Shown here: piece by piece, positions 35,001-46,903 of the stretch
Layout of the letters: each line of letters begins with the position of its first letter
Numbering within the stretch: the stretch's first letter is position 1
From: Bursaphelenchus xylophilus
Taxonomy: Eukaryota; Nematoda; Chromadorea; Rhabditida; Aphelenchoididae
Assembly: GCA_904066235.2 (NCBI GenBank)
Contig: CAJFCV020000005.1
Coordinates: 8,117,501 to 8,181,500 of the forward strand
DNA: 64,000 bases
Reading direction: 5' to 3'
The notes under the pieces: model-generated
The model's input: only the letters and a program-made list of their open reading frames with translations
What the model was told of the DNA's origin: nothing
The model's database searches: none
Position numbers and translations under genes: made by a program

Positions 35001-36349
35001 TCCAGGAGTGAGTCTTGGATTTTGATGAAACTTGGCACAAATTATGGCCAAGATTTTCTAAAAACTATTCGACATTTTTGGCTTTCCTTGAAGATACGAT
35101 CTAGATTTTTAGTAAAAAGATGGCCAATATATTTTTTCCGAAATTTCCGAGTCGAAAAATTGGCATCCTGTTTAACAGTTAAGGCATCTTGTTTAACGCG
35201 CGTCTCGAAAACCGGCTTTCTCCGCGAAAAGGTCGACAAGATGTAGCAAAAAAAAACATTTTTTCTGATTATCCCATGTTAAAGCAGTATTGTTTCGATA
35301 AACTTTTTGTTACGTTCTTTTTGTGTATGTTCCAAACAGCATTGCAAAGTCTTGTTCTGTTTCCTTCCAATTTCCTTAATTGGACACGCCATTTTTGAAG
35401 GATCGTGTGTGCTCAAAAAGATATTTCGGCTGTATTTTTGTTGACATTGGAACCCCCATAGAACGAACATACAAAAACCCTGTCTATAATGAATAATTTA
35501 GCTGTTTGAAACTTTCTGAGGTAATTTCAGGCCAAAATGAACCTCTGGACAATGAAAACCTTTTGTAACGAAAATTTTTTTTGGGTCCATTGCGATTTGC
35601 GGTGAGATTTGAAGGTATCTTCGACTATCTAGAGTGTTCATTCATATCCTCACGATCAGGTTGGCTTCGTATAATTTCACTTTGCTATAGCGTTCCTTAT
35701 TGATTTTGGGTGTTTTTGAGACCAGAAAACTGTTTTAGTAGATCTCCCATGACCTTGTTTTGACCTTCTCTCTTCTTTAATCATATTGTTTTGTAACGAT
35801 GTGATATCTTTTGAAATCAAATTGGCCTCGTTCGGATCACTTTTTTCGATCGTCGTATCGATTGGAACCTTCCAGAAACCCCGTATTCTGTTCATGTCAC
35901 CTTTGTCATCTTCTTTTTCCCCCAAATGCCCTCAGGTTACGCTGTAATTTCCAGGCCTTTCTCGTTTTCGGCCCTCGTTTTCACAAGTTTGGCGAGAGAG
36001 TAAAACGCCAAACAAACCCCCGCGATTAAATTGGCGAGGCCCCGGAGGGCATGGGTTTTGTTTAGCGTTTTTTTTTGTTTTGAATGGATCCGGAAAAGGT
36101 CCGTTTTCTGGCGAAGTAGTCTCTTTTTTGCCGTCATTCCAGTAAAAGTCGCGTCCATTATTTTAATTCAATTTCGCGGCCTTCCGGCATTCCATCCAGC
36201 GGAAGGCAGTCGGCTCTTATGACGGTTGATTTAGTATTTATTGCAGCCCTAAAGTTGGGGGCAATGTCGTTTTCACACTGTGTTACAATAGCCTTCCATT
36301 GAGACGACTTGTTGTTGTTAAGTTCATTTTGCACAGCAAATGTCAATGT
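32069..36349. other. Long region without a supported gene
   Basis: About 4.3 kb of AT-rich DNA. Several open frames of 60-110 codons exist on both strands (for example around 33.2-33.6 kb and 35.7-36.2 kb minus) but lack motifs, consistent splice joins or homology I recognise. A perfect hairpin lies at 34383-34421. Confidence 0.4.
34383..34421. repeat. GC-rich perfect hairpin
   Basis: Arms GCACCGTGCGAA and its exact inverse TTCGCACGGTGC surround a 15-nt loop. It is isolated in AT-rich intergenic DNA. Role unknown. Confidence 0.7.
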
Positions 36350-36420
36350 GCAGTGGCGGACCTGATCCGGTGACAAAAAACGTACCATTTTGCATTCGGG
36401 AAGCATCAAGAAGCCGAAAA
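36350..36420. mobile_element. MITE family 2, truncated copy
   Basis: Only the left end of the family is present, from GCAGTGGCGGACCTGATCC through GTACCATTTTGCATTCGG. No matching right end was found nearby. Confidence 0.65.
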
Positions 36421-36823
36421 TTTTTTCCCTGAATACCGGCTTCTTCAAAATTCTTTTTATAGAAAAGATAAAGGAAAATGAAGAGGGTTGGTCAGAGAAA
36501 AATTGTTCATTGAAATCACCCAAAATTCTGGTAAACTTGGGCGTAAAAATCATGACGGTTTCTGGGCTAAACCCGTTTTTTATAACTTTTTATCCCGATT
36601 TGTTTCTCTGTCATCAAAATCTAAGGTTTAAACGTCCCCTAACATTGTATATTTTTTGTAATTTTTTTGATGTTTTTTCCCATTTTCGAGATTTTTTTTT
36701 CATAAGTTTGTCATCATTCCCCCATCACAATTCCAGTGCTGGCCTGACATAATCTGGAGTGTAATGGCCATAAAGTGTCGCCAACAGAGCCCAATTGGCA
36801 CGTGAAAGAAATCGATTGGGGCA

Positions 36824-38384
36824 ATGGTGACCAATGGAGTGAACGGGACGGGTAATTTCAGTGCGAACGGGCTACCCTACAAACGCACAATCCTCATAAC
36901 GGGTGCAACGGATGGTGTTGGTAGGTGGAGGTTTGGTTTCGTCATTTCTTTTGTTTTTTCGAAGGCATTGACCGCTCAAAACCGGAGCTACCACAAAAAG
37001 GGTAAAAAGTGCAAAAAATAAATTTGTTTGTTTACCCACCAAAGACCGGCTCCTAATCCTAATAATCCTAAAAATAATATTTTGACGGCCCACATTTTTT
37101 CAAATATCTTTTTCGAACTTGCAAGTCAACATTTTCCAGGGAAACAGCTGGCTCGGGAGTTTATAAACAACAAGGACAACTTTGTAATTCTTCACGGGCG
37201 TTGCGAGCGTAAATGTTTGGGGACTCTGGAGGAGCTGGCCTCCGATCGGTACGCCTACAACGGAAGTACGGTATCGCTGGGAACGGGTCATGATGTCAAG
37301 GAAAATGGGGTTCGCCCGCCTTTCCCGACCAATGCCACCTATATCAACGCGGATTTCAGCGATTTTCGACAGGTAAATTTTTGTGTTCTTGGTTACTGTA
37401 ATTTTCGAAGAACCTGAAGTTTTTCATATTTTTTTGCCTAAAAATATTAACTTTAAATTTTTAGATCCTAAAACTCATCGAGAAAATCAAAACCTCGCAT
37501 TCCCGGATCAACACGATCGTTTGTTGTGCAGCCATCTTGCCGACGCGGCGACTGCAAACCAGGGACGGGCTGGAAATGCAATTCCAAGTCAATCATCTCT
37601 CCCATTTCGCCATATTGAATGGCCTAGTCCCCCTGCTCGAAGCCAATGTGCCTTCGCGGATTTTGACGGTCGGAAGCATGCTCCACACGATGAATGCCAT
37701 CGATTGGGATGACGTGAATTGTCTGAAGAGCTACGACAAATTTCAGCAATATTCGAGGACAATGCTGATGAATCATATGATGACGTTCTGCTTGCATCGG
37801 CTGTTTTTCAAACATCATATGGAGTTCAGAGTAACGGCGAATGTGGTGGATGCGGATCAAAAAACTGACCGAAAGGGGACGAGGTAAAGGAGATTTCTCA
37901 TAAACACCCTTTAAGAAAATTTTTGGCAAAAAACAGGTTTCATCGTATAAAGTGTCACCAATTTTTGGGAACATTTCTCTTATAAACCACTATTTTAAAT
38001 ATCCGTTTCAGCAAAATGAGCCTTGCTTTGCAATCTTTCGGTTTAGAAGATTCCATCGTATAAAATGTCACTTTAACTCTTTTGCAAAACTCCCGCTTTT
38101 AAACCATCTATTTTTCCAGAACAAGTATGAGTTACACTATGAATGACATCAGCGCTTCCGACACTCATCTTTGTTCCCATTCCAGCGGAATCCAAACGTT
38201 GGTTCGGCTAGCCGAATGGGAAGAATACAAGCACACCAGTGGGAAATACTACAATGCCGTGGGCAAAGAGATCCCGTCGCTGAGTGAGATTCGCGACGTC
38301 CGATTGCAGAATCGAATGTGGCAGGTTTCCACGGAATTTACGCGAAGATATGGGGGAGAGACTCAGGTGAACAACATGGTATAA
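36824..38384 (+). CDS. Short-chain dehydrogenase/reductase-like protein, catalytic lysine missing
   Basis: Exons 36824-36920, 37140-37372, 37465-37883 and 38120-38384 give 1,014 nt, 337 aa, typical for retinol-dehydrogenase/WWOX-like SDRs. The nucleotide-binding motif is intact (TGATDGVGKQLAREF, T-G-x-x-x-G-x-G). EMQFQVNHLSHF and the C-terminal TSGKYYNAV segment also fit that family. However the NNAG motif is replaced by CCAA, and at the active site the expected Y-x-x-S-K reads YSRTM, so the lysine is methionine. The catalytic-type serine (TVGSMLH) remains. The P-G that normally starts the substrate-binding loop is also absent. It probably binds NAD(P) but may not be an oxidoreductase. Confidence 0.85.
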
Positions 38385-38987
38385 AAGGTCATGGTTTATA
38401 TAATTTTTGTCTTGGAAAATGTCTGTAGACAAAATTTTGGTTGAATTGCAGTACAGTAAACCTGTCTGATGTGTTTTGTAACTTTTTTGGTCTCTTTTTA
38501 TCATTTTATTTTGAAATTTAAAAATACTTTTTTTTTCATTAGAAGACGACTAGATTATGTAATCATCTAAAAACCACCTAAAAATATTTTGCCAATTTCT
38601 ATGTTTCGTCTCTAAAAATCTCAATTCAAACCCAGAAGTCGCACTTACCTTAGAAAGTGTTCCAAATGTCTTATATTCACTGAATTTTCGGTGCTATTCT
38701 AATCCTGTGTTTGTAAAAGAAACGATTTTAAATCTTGTATATATAGTCTGTGTAGATGAGATAATCAGCAAGGTGCCCATCACCAATTTTTATTCCGCCC
38801 TTTTTTCAGTGAGTAAATTGTGTTACTGGTTACAAAATTGACTAGTTTCGTATCGAGAAAGAGCAAGGGGATCAGCTTATTTGAACGGATACCATGGATG
38901 GAGTTTCAGGCTGAAAAGAAGGCAGTTTTACTGGGATTATTCCAATCGATATGACTGGCGGAAAAGGCCGAAATTTCTCCCATCGAC
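38385..38987. other. Convergent spacer between SDR-like and AKR-like genes
   Basis: About 600 bp of AT-rich DNA holding the 3' ends of two convergent genes. No other feature seen. Confidence 0.4.
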
Positions 38988-41593
38988 TTACAAGTCATAA
39001 ACGAAAAGTCTAGAGTTTGAATTTATCCCCTTAATCTGCTCCATTTCCTGCGCCGACAACTGGAATCCGAAGATGTCAATGTCCTCCTTTATGTGCGCAG
39101 GATTGGTGCTGGAGGGAATGGGGATGACTCCGAGCTGATGGAGGGCGCGGAGGCAGATCTGAAAGTTGACAAAAACTATCGCAATTGAGTAGTTTTTTCT
39201 ATAGAATATCCATAGAAAACCCCTATATCTCGGAATTTTGAATTTCTCGGCAGAATGAGACAAGATGTGAAAAGTGGGTCATTTGATCAAGTTACCAGCT
39301 TTTCAGTCCCGTATTTTTATTATATGACAAAAAAAGTATCAAAATGCATCCAGCATGCAATAAAATCTATAAAAAAGGGCTTTTTCTTCGAAGTGAATCG
39401 AGAAAAAATGAATCTTTTTTGATCCTATCCAGGGCTAGATTTCCCCTCCAATTCCCTCACCTGTGCACAGCTCTTCTTGTGCTTCGAGGCTATCTGGATG
39501 ATCGTGGGATTGGTCAGCGGAGCACCTTCCGGCCAAACTGTTTTCCAATCCGAGTTGTTCCGATGCGGCGATCCCAACGGGGCACTTCCGATTACCGTAA
39601 TGTCGTTTTTCTTGCAAAAACTGAGAAGATCCGGTTGCTGGAGCAACACATGGCATTCCACTTCGAGAACTTGGGGCTTCACGTCAACGGTGGTGTAGAG
39701 CGCCTGGATCTGCCATTCGTTGAAATTGGCGAGACCAATCGCTAAACATCGAATTAATGGAGTCATGAAACGGAATAAAAAGTTTAGAAATAGGCGATAA
39801 CAGACCGAAATTCACTGTAGCTCGCCCAGTAGTATATACAATAAAATGAGGAGAGTCTGTAGTAAATTTCAATCGTTATGGCTGTTTAAATACAAGAGCT
39901 TGTGCGCAGCTTCCCTTACCTTTAACTTTGCCGGCCTTATAGGCCTCCTCCAGGATTTTCCAAGTCTCGGTTTGTGGCGATGATAAATCCGGGATTGGAA
40001 GACCATTGCTGTCGAGGAGAGGGCCTAAATTTCATTGATTGTGGCTATTATTTCTCATCATTCATTTGTGATATGACCTTCCCATTCCCGAACGGGATCA
40101 TGTGGAAAAACACGCATATAATGCATTCTGAATGCTTTGTTTATATGAACCAGTTACCTGAAATATCTCCCTGAACAGCACACGGAAGCTCGATCAAGTA
40201 CTGATCGACGTAGTCCACTCCCAGCGCCTTTAACGACAAGTCGATGACATTATCGGTGATTTCGATACGATGAGCGTAGATTGGAAGCTAAATAAATAAT
40301 TGGCAAATAGTCCAATTATACGTGTAGACTGTCTACAGGGTGTTTCAAGAAATTCCCCGGAAAGCAATCGTCGATTTCTCAGCGCTCAGTCAAGATATCC
40401 AAAAAAATTTTTTTCCATTATAAAGAAGAATATGGGCGGTTTTTTGCCTATGAAGATCATTTTCTCCGCCGACGCGGAAAGCAGTGTATTCGGCGGAGAC
40501 TTTTGGGCGATTTTTTGGTTATCACACAAATTTTTAATGCTTTATTGCGACACTGAAGCATCCAGAAAGTCTTCAAATTTTTTGCACAATGGATCAGATG
40601 GCCGGATACAACGATATGCGATCCGAATTAGCGACTGCACGGTGCAATGCAGTCGCTGCAACGTCGATAAAGTCGGAGCGCACCGTGCGGATGGTTGAAA
40701 CAGCATGGCAAAGAGAAATTTAAACGAAAGATATTTTGTTGTTTTCCAGTGAACCAAGTCGTTTCTCGATGGCTAAACGTCTAACAAGGCTTGGCGACAA
40801 AATTTTTGAGGGCTTACGACACCCGCAGAGAATGCTTGCCAGACCATAAGAATTGTGTTGGGCCATTTCTTCTCCATAGCTGAGTTAAGATACGGCGAGC
40901 AGCTGCCGTACCTTCGCCGAAAGCTTGGTAAACACAAAAATTAGCAACAATCCTCATTTCAACCATCAGAAACCATGAAAACGCGTTTAAGATGGGTGTG
41001 ATGACCAAAAAAGTGCCCAAAAGTCTCTGCCGAATACACTGCTTTCCGCGTTGGCGGAGGAAGTGATTTTCATAGGCAAAAAACCGCCCGTATTCTTCTT
41101 TATTATGCAAAAGAAATTTTTTGGATACCTTGACTGAGCGCCGAGAAATCGACGATTGCTTTCCGGGGAATTTCTTGAAACACCCTGTAATTTCACGAAA
41201 CAGGAAAGCGTAGGAGGTCGTATTATTACCTTTGTCGTGATGAAGAGATCTTCCCGCTTGATCTTCTTTTTCTTGATCAATTCCTGCAATGCCTCACCAA
41301 TCATTTCCTCGTTGCCGAAGGATCTGGCGGTGTCGATCAGCCGAAAGCCCGCATCAATAGCAGAAGTGATGCTGGCCTTCAGATTAGTGGTGTTTAGCTG
41401 CAAATTGTAGGTCGGAAATGCGCAAAAGGGTGGTCTTATAGCAAAATGAGACTTTCTTGGAGAGGCTACCGGCTTTTATACTTCATATTAACAGGCAATA
41501 TGCAAAAAATAAAACTGCTCCTACCTGCCAAGTCCCAAACCCGATCGCGGGCAATTTCGTTCCATTTGAGAGGGTTACTGTAGGAATAGTCAT
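38988..41593 (-). CDS. Aldo-keto reductase-like protein with substituted catalytic tetrad
   Basis: Exons 38988-39158, 39461-39741, 39920-40024, 40158-40287, 41230-41397 and 41525-41593 give 924 nt, 307 aa, normal AKR length. The (beta/alpha)8-barrel landmarks are clear: LSNGTKLPAIGFGTW, FRLIDTARSFGNEE, DLFITTK, AIGLANFN, LGVIPIPSSTNPAHI. In canonical AKRs the tetrad is Asp50, Tyr55, Lys84, His117. Here Asp (IDTA) and Lys (ITTK) are kept, but the Tyr position is Phe (SFGNE) and the His position is Glu (DQYLIELP instead of Y-L-x-H-x-P). His-to-Glu is known from the AKR1D steroid 5-beta-reductases; combined loss of Tyr is unusual. A foldback element fills intron 40288-41229. It is the last gene of an operon-like cluster. 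Confidence 0.88.
40336..41187. mobile_element. Foldback element with CAGGGTGTTTCAAG ends, copy 2
   Basis: 852 bp inside the AKR-like gene intron, with TA on both flanks. Ends match copy 1 (CAGGGTGTTTCAAGAAATT and inverse), arms pair for about 175 bp, and the unique core is about 480 bp. CCGCCGACGCGGA-type segments recur in the arms as in copy 1. Confidence 0.88.
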
Positions 41594-41769
41594 CTCACAA
41601 CAATTCAAAAAGAGTGAAAATTACGTAAAATATTATTCCAGATTTATATATGCCACCGAAGCCGTTGAAAACTCTATGGTGACAGTTGAATCAAAGGCTT
41701 CGCGGGTACAATTCGAAGCCCAGAATGTTCGAAAAATCGTATTTTAAGGCTTCTTGACAGAAAAAAATA

Positions 41770-41775
41770 TTTATT
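41770..41775 (-). terminator. Polyadenylation signal of LDHD-like gene
   Basis: AATAAA on the minus strand lies about 80 nt after the LDHD stop codon and about 175 nt before the AKR start codon, the arrangement expected inside a nematode operon. Confidence 0.5.
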
Positions 41776-41852
41776 CTAAACAAATATAAATTTCATTGGC
41801 TTCATTACAGTATCATCGTACTGACCAATTTCTACGTACTTGAAAAAAAAAT

Positions 41853-44270
41853 TCAAAAAATTTTTCCGGGATTTAAAATATTTTTAGGGTCTAATGTGGC
41901 CTTTATCGCCTTCATTACGTCCACTCCGACCGCGCCAAATTCGTCTTGCATGTAGCGTTTCTTGCCGAGGCCAACGCCGTGTTCGCCAGTGCAAGTTCCA
42001 CCGGCTTCTAGGGCTTTTCTGCAAATTTTGGATATTATTTTAGATGACATAGGAAAACTATGATAAAGGTGGTCTGAACGGAGGGAAATCCTGCGTTTTG
42101 AATATTAAAAAAAAACGTTTTTTAAGACTTCATGACGTATTTTAAGCTTCAATCCCCAGGGTTTTTAGGACGTTTCGCAAATTCCGGTCATTTTATACGA
42201 TAAAACCTGTATGAAAGTTCAAAAAATCCTAGATTTATATAAATAACGGCGTAAAATTTTTTTATTTAATATCCTTTCTTTGACATCACCTATCACATTC
42301 TTAACTTTTGTACATTTTATACGATGAAACCTATCCAACCCCTCAAACTCAACAAATCTCAAAAATCCCTACCTGACTAGCCAATCCGAGTACTCGACAA
42401 CTCTTTTTAATTCTTTCTCATCCTCATGGAACGTTGGGATGATCGCATGAAAGTTCCCTTCCCCAACATGACCAACAATCGAACCGTGCAGTCCTAACTT
42501 GGCGAGCTCGACTTCAGCTGCGGATATTACTTCGACCAGTCGGCTAAGTGGGACACAAACATCCGTCGTGAATCCCTTTGTGCCGGGCCGTTTGGCCATA
42601 GTTGCATAATAGGCGTTATGTCGGGCTTTCCACAAATTCGAGATATTTTCCGGGTTTGTGGTCGACTTGAAGGTGGACGATTGGTTCGAGATGCAAATTT
42701 CTTCTAAAAAATCGGTGAATCTTTACATGGGAATTATAGCGTGAAGCAGCTCAAAGCTGTTGGATAAAACTTTCCCCACTTTTTAATCTATTATGTCGGA
42801 TTCCTTTGCAAAATATAAAAGCTACCGTAACCCACCAGCCATCTTGATTTGAGCAGCCACATCAGCGTCCGTTTGACAGTGGAATTCCAAGAATATTGTG
42901 GGCAGAGGATCACTTTCCAGTTTGCTGAAGTCAATGCAATTTTTCATTTGAACTTTGTCCAGAAATTCTGAAAATAATTTTTTTTGCAATTCTAAAATGA
43001 TTATTTTACCTAACCTAGCCAAAGAAAGCCCCATTTGCCTCAGCTGTACCACCGTTTCCACAGCGTTGGCCACTGCTTGGAATGAGCATGTTGCCGCTCC
43101 AACAAACATTGGACGGGGATGTAAATTGACAGTCGCATTCGTGATCACTCCCAAGGTGCCTTCAGAGCCCACGAACAATTCGGTGAGGTTCAAGCCGGAC
43201 GAGGATTTCCAGGGTCGTCGATGTTTTCCTCGGGTGTTCAAAATTCGGCCATCCGCTAAGACCACTTCCAAATTTTTCACATTTTGTTTCATTGTTCCAT
43301 AGCGCAAAGAAGTCGTCCCTGAAGCACTGGTTGCCACCATTCCACAAACAGAGGCATCTGCGCCGGGATCTGCAAGAATTTTGGGATTAAGAACCTAGTA
43401 TAAGATTATGATCAAAATTTTAGTGGTTGAAAGGGAAATATTTATATCGGAAATACACAAAAAAAAATAAAATTATTATGACATTGACGACTACAATAAA
43501 TAAAAAAACGTGAGTTTGACATCAAAGCCCAAAATTTCCCAAACTTTTTTCAATATCATCTTCCAAAAACTCACCTACTGTAAAGAAGAGTCCACTCTCT
43601 CTCAGCCGCTCATTCAAATCTAGTCGACTCAGTCCTGGCTCCACTGTACAATCAAAATCTTCATCATTGACCTCAATCACTTTCTTCATTCGACTGAATT
43701 CCAAAACAACACCATGAAAAATCGGAATTACACTTCCTTCTAGACCAGTTCCTGTGCCTCTGGCAACCACTGGAAGTTGTTGGTCATTGCAAATTTTTAG
43801 GATTTCGGAGACTTCTTCAGTTGAACTTGGGGAAAGTACAATATCCGGGACTTCAGGTCTTAAAAGAAAGAAATTTAAGCATAAATATATATTTTCTGAA
43901 AGCTGGTATAATAATTTACTATAAGGAATCAATACAGGGTATACATTAAACGCAAAAAAATCAAAATCTCTTCAAAACGTCATCAAAAATTGTGAAAGAG
44001 TAATATTTTGGCTCTAAGGGCTGGCAAAAACTGGAAAAAACCCACACAAAATGTCCTTCGTCCGCGGAAAATTGACTGCACTTTGATATCGAAGTAGTTA
44101 CGTTCTCTTTTCCCAGTAAACGTTCGAATTTTGGCTGATTTTTGTGACATTTCTGCAAAAGGTTGGTGATTTTAAATCCAGCAAATTCTTACTTCCTTCA
44201 CGCTGATGTGATTGTAAGCAGTTCTAACACTAGTAACCACCGCTTTACAGCGGTATGACCTTGTTAACAT
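41853..44270 (-). CDS. LDHD: D-lactate dehydrogenase, mitochondrial (LDHD)
   Basis: Exons 41853-42018, 42373-42703, 42836-42967, 43010-43369, 43575-43858, 44046-44152 and 44193-44270 give 1,458 nt, 485 aa, matching human LDHD length. FAD enzyme that oxidises D-lactate and related D-2-hydroxyacids to ketoacids in mitochondria. The N-terminus is basic and looks like a targeting peptide (MLTRSYRCKAVVTSVRTAYN). FAD-binding landmarks: ARGTGTGLEGSV, VEPGLSR, DPGADASVCGM, RYGTMKQNVKNLEVVL, LFVGSEGTLGVIT. The C-terminal catalytic cap has EFLDKV, GHVGEGNFHA and TGEHGVGLGKK, and ends LDPKNILNPGKIF. The donor at 43009 was chosen because it alone yields RLEFLDKV. Third gene of the cluster. Confidence 0.95.
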
Positions 44271-44421
44271 AGTAAAACAACAAGTTTTTTCTAAAATATG
44301 ATAACCAGAAGAAAAATAACTTTTCGTAAATAAATCGAAACAAGTGAACGTTAATAAGAGTTTAGTGGGTCTTTCCGATAAAAAGGCAATACAAAAAACA
44401 TCAAAAACGAAAATTTTCGGG

Positions 44422-44427
44422 TTTATT
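44422..44427 (-). terminator. Polyadenylation signal of YIPF5-like gene
   Basis: AATAAA on the minus strand lies about 105 nt after the YIPF5 stop. A TATTTTAG acceptor-like site follows just upstream of the LDHD ATG, consistent with trans-splicing of the next cistron. Confidence 0.45.
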
Positions 44428-44529
44428 TATCAAACAATAAATTAAAGTAGAGAAAACAACTCAAAATGAGACAAGACACTGCAAAATCACGTATTTTATG
44501 AATCAATCAAGTTTATCATTAAATTTCTC

Positions 44530-45481
44530 TCAAAATATGGCCAAGAGAGCAAAAACTGCGTACAACAATGAGCAAGGATAGGCAACGAGAAGTTTTTGTC
44601 CCTCCATGTTCAAGGTGATTGAAAATAGTTTAGCTGAGGACAATGCGCACCACGCTATGACGGCTAGGGCAACCGCATATCCAAAGTAAGTCTAAAAACA
44701 GAAAAATCATTGGAGTTACTGAGCAAAATTTAGGTTTTTTAAGCTGTTATCTAGTAGAACATCGAATCTTACCGCAAATGAGAAAACAGTTGCCAAAATG
44801 GCAAGTAAAGACATTGGCAACAAACAATACCCAAGTACGGATGCTGTACATGTAAACGAGATCGATCTTTCCTCGGACATCAAGTTTAAAAGGGCGTACA
44901 TTCCAAGGCAACCCAACATACCAATCCCGTAAATGTAGCCAAAGTATACCTAAAATTGGAACAAGAACACCCTGAATAGAGAGAAAACGACTTACTCTTC
45001 CATTTAGAAGCAAGGAAGCCCCCAGAAGCAAGCAAAATACCAGTGGACCAGCCAAATCTTGATCCGCGATCACATCAGGTGAGGCATAACCAACTGGGTT
45101 CAACACGGCAAACGTTTTCTGCCGGATATGGTCAAAGTTCACTCCGAGCTCCTCAAGCAAAGGAGGTTCGTTCTCAAAGTCTTCTTCACCAACTTTGGAG
45201 GGTTCTGCCGCTGCATTCGGAATAAACATATTGCCATAGAAGTTCTGTTGTTGCTGGTTAAACTGAGATTGATTCTGGGCATAAGGATCATAAGTTTGCT
45301 CTGAAAAATCTTTCATGAGCTTCTCCACCTTTTATTGCCTAAGAACCACAAAAAAAAATAAATTACCTGTATTTCCATAGCTTTGGTTATAATCCGACTG
45401 CACCCACCCGGAATTCGGACCGCTGAACCATTGGGAGTCATTTTGTTGGCCCTGGTTTAGTCCGGCATAATAGTCGGTCAT
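44530..45481 (-). CDS. YIPF5: Yip1-domain Golgi/ER membrane protein (YIPF5 orthologue)
   Basis: Exons 44530-44691, 44773-44949, 44996-45300 and 45367-45481 give 759 nt, 252 aa (human YIPF5 is 257). Five-pass membrane protein of the early secretory pathway that binds Rab GTPases and acts in ER-Golgi transport. Seen: an Asn/Gln/Tyr-rich cytosolic N-terminus, the signature [68 protein letters not shown] and the end [16 protein letters not shown]. These align along the full length with vertebrate YIPF5/YIPF7. It is spaced 213 nt from the upstream SLC39A9-like gene and 259 nt from LDHD on the same strand. Confidence 0.95.
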
Positions 45482-45653
45482 TTTGAAGGATAAATTCCTC
45501 TATCCCGAGGAGATCTAACACTCAAAACCACCTCAAAAAGCCGATTTCCATCAATTTTTCTCGAAAAAATAACGTGGAGAAAGCCGCGAGTCGCGCCCGA
45601 CCTTTCCGCAGTTTACCGTGAATATTCTATACGAACGAAATTAATACGACGTT

Positions 45654-45659
45654 TTTATT
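45654..45659 (-). terminator. Polyadenylation signal of SLC39A9-like gene
   Basis: AATAAA on the minus strand lies about 36 nt after the SLC39A9-like stop codon and about 170 nt before the YIPF5 ATG. Confidence 0.5.
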
Positions 45660-45694
45660 GGAACAACTATACAAACTGAACAAAACCAGTATAT

Positions 45695-46903
45695 TTAATG
45701 TTTATGATGTGTGAATAATATACATGGAGCGAAGGCTCCGATCAAAATGACTATTACTTCTCGGATGGAAATCCCGACCGGGCCCGTATTCAAAAGTTGA
45801 TGTCCACCCGAGGAATGATGATTCTCTGCTGACTCCTAAAATCATAATAGGACACACACATCAAGTCTTACCAGTTCCGGGAGCACATGAGCGGCGGCCA
45901 CATAAAGAAAAGTTCCCGCCGAGAACAGCATGAACATCCCGCTTAGATTATTCGAATACGCAGCACCTTCTTTCACAGCGGCAAGAAAGAAGTAGGTCAG
46001 GAAAGCACCAAATGGGGCCGAAAGAGAGAAAATCATCAAATGTCGCTTGATTCGGAACCGTTCCAATTTTTCCAAGAGTAACAAACTGGTAAGAGCAAAG
46101 GCTGCAGGGCCTTTGTGGATGATTAGAGCGATGAAAACGACCATCTGGACTTCGTTGTTGGATGTGGAAGAAGCACTGCCCATAAGAACTCCGTCCGCTA
46201 AAAAAATTGTTGAGATCAAATTTTTTGCTATAAAGCGCTACCTAAATGTGGAAATAACAATTCAAACAAAGTAAAATACCTAAAGCATGAACACAGAGAC
46301 CAATCGTCGTCGACAGCTTCTTCCGGCCTCCTCCACATGACGTTTTTGACACCTGATCCACCACTAACATAAATAAGAAGCCAAGAAGAATCAGAACCCC
46401 AATGGTCTTTCCGGATTCGGCATGCTCATGATGCTCCTCCTTAGTAGCTTTGAGCGAGTCTGGCGGCGGTCTAAACATAAAAATCATAGAAAAATGTTTT
46501 ACTCTTACGGCTTCTCCTTGTCTAACGTTGGTTTATCCAAACCAGCTGAATTCGCGTTTGTTTCCTTTGCCAGAACTTGCGCCAGGCTTTCTGGACTCGC
46601 TTCTGAAATTGCGAACTCAATTTTGACTTCCGAATCTTAAAAATCAAAAAGAAAAATCAAAATCTTACCAATATTCTTGTGCATTACATCAATTCCTTCT
46701 GGAATTACAACAACAAAGGCAGTGCCAATCAACAAACCCGCTCCAAACACACTAACCATCCTTATCTTGCTCTGAAAATAAAGAAATTAGATTTGCCGTC
46801 AAAATTGACCTAAAATTAGATTACATAATAATATAATTATACATACCTCTCCAAGATTGCCTAAAAGTGGCAAAAACCCGATGAAATAGCTCCCACAAAA
46901 CAT
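45695..46903 (-). CDS. SLC39A9: ZIP-family metal transporter (SLC39A9/ZIP9 orthologue)
   Basis: Exons 45695-45835, 45872-46197, 46280-46470, 46509-46635, 46669-46771 and 46847-46903 give 945 nt, 314 aa (human ZIP9 is 307). Zinc importer of Golgi and plasma membrane. Seen: FGAGLLIGTAFVVVIPEGID (TM2), a variable loop with a short His cluster (HHEHAESGK), LLGFLFMLVVDQV, the metal-binding helices HALADGVLMGSASSTS and HKGPAAFALTSLLLLEK, and MLFSAGTFLYVAAAHVLPEL. The first in-frame ATG is at 46903. An upstream ATG at 46943 is out of frame, so TM1 may be slightly shorter than usual or an upstream exon exists. First gene of the operon-like cluster. Confidence 0.92.

Noticed and set aside
35677..36158. 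Two consecutive minus-strand ORFs, one with a hydrophobic segment
   Set aside because: They are in different frames without splice sites between them and match no family I know; a chance pair or decayed gene is as likely.
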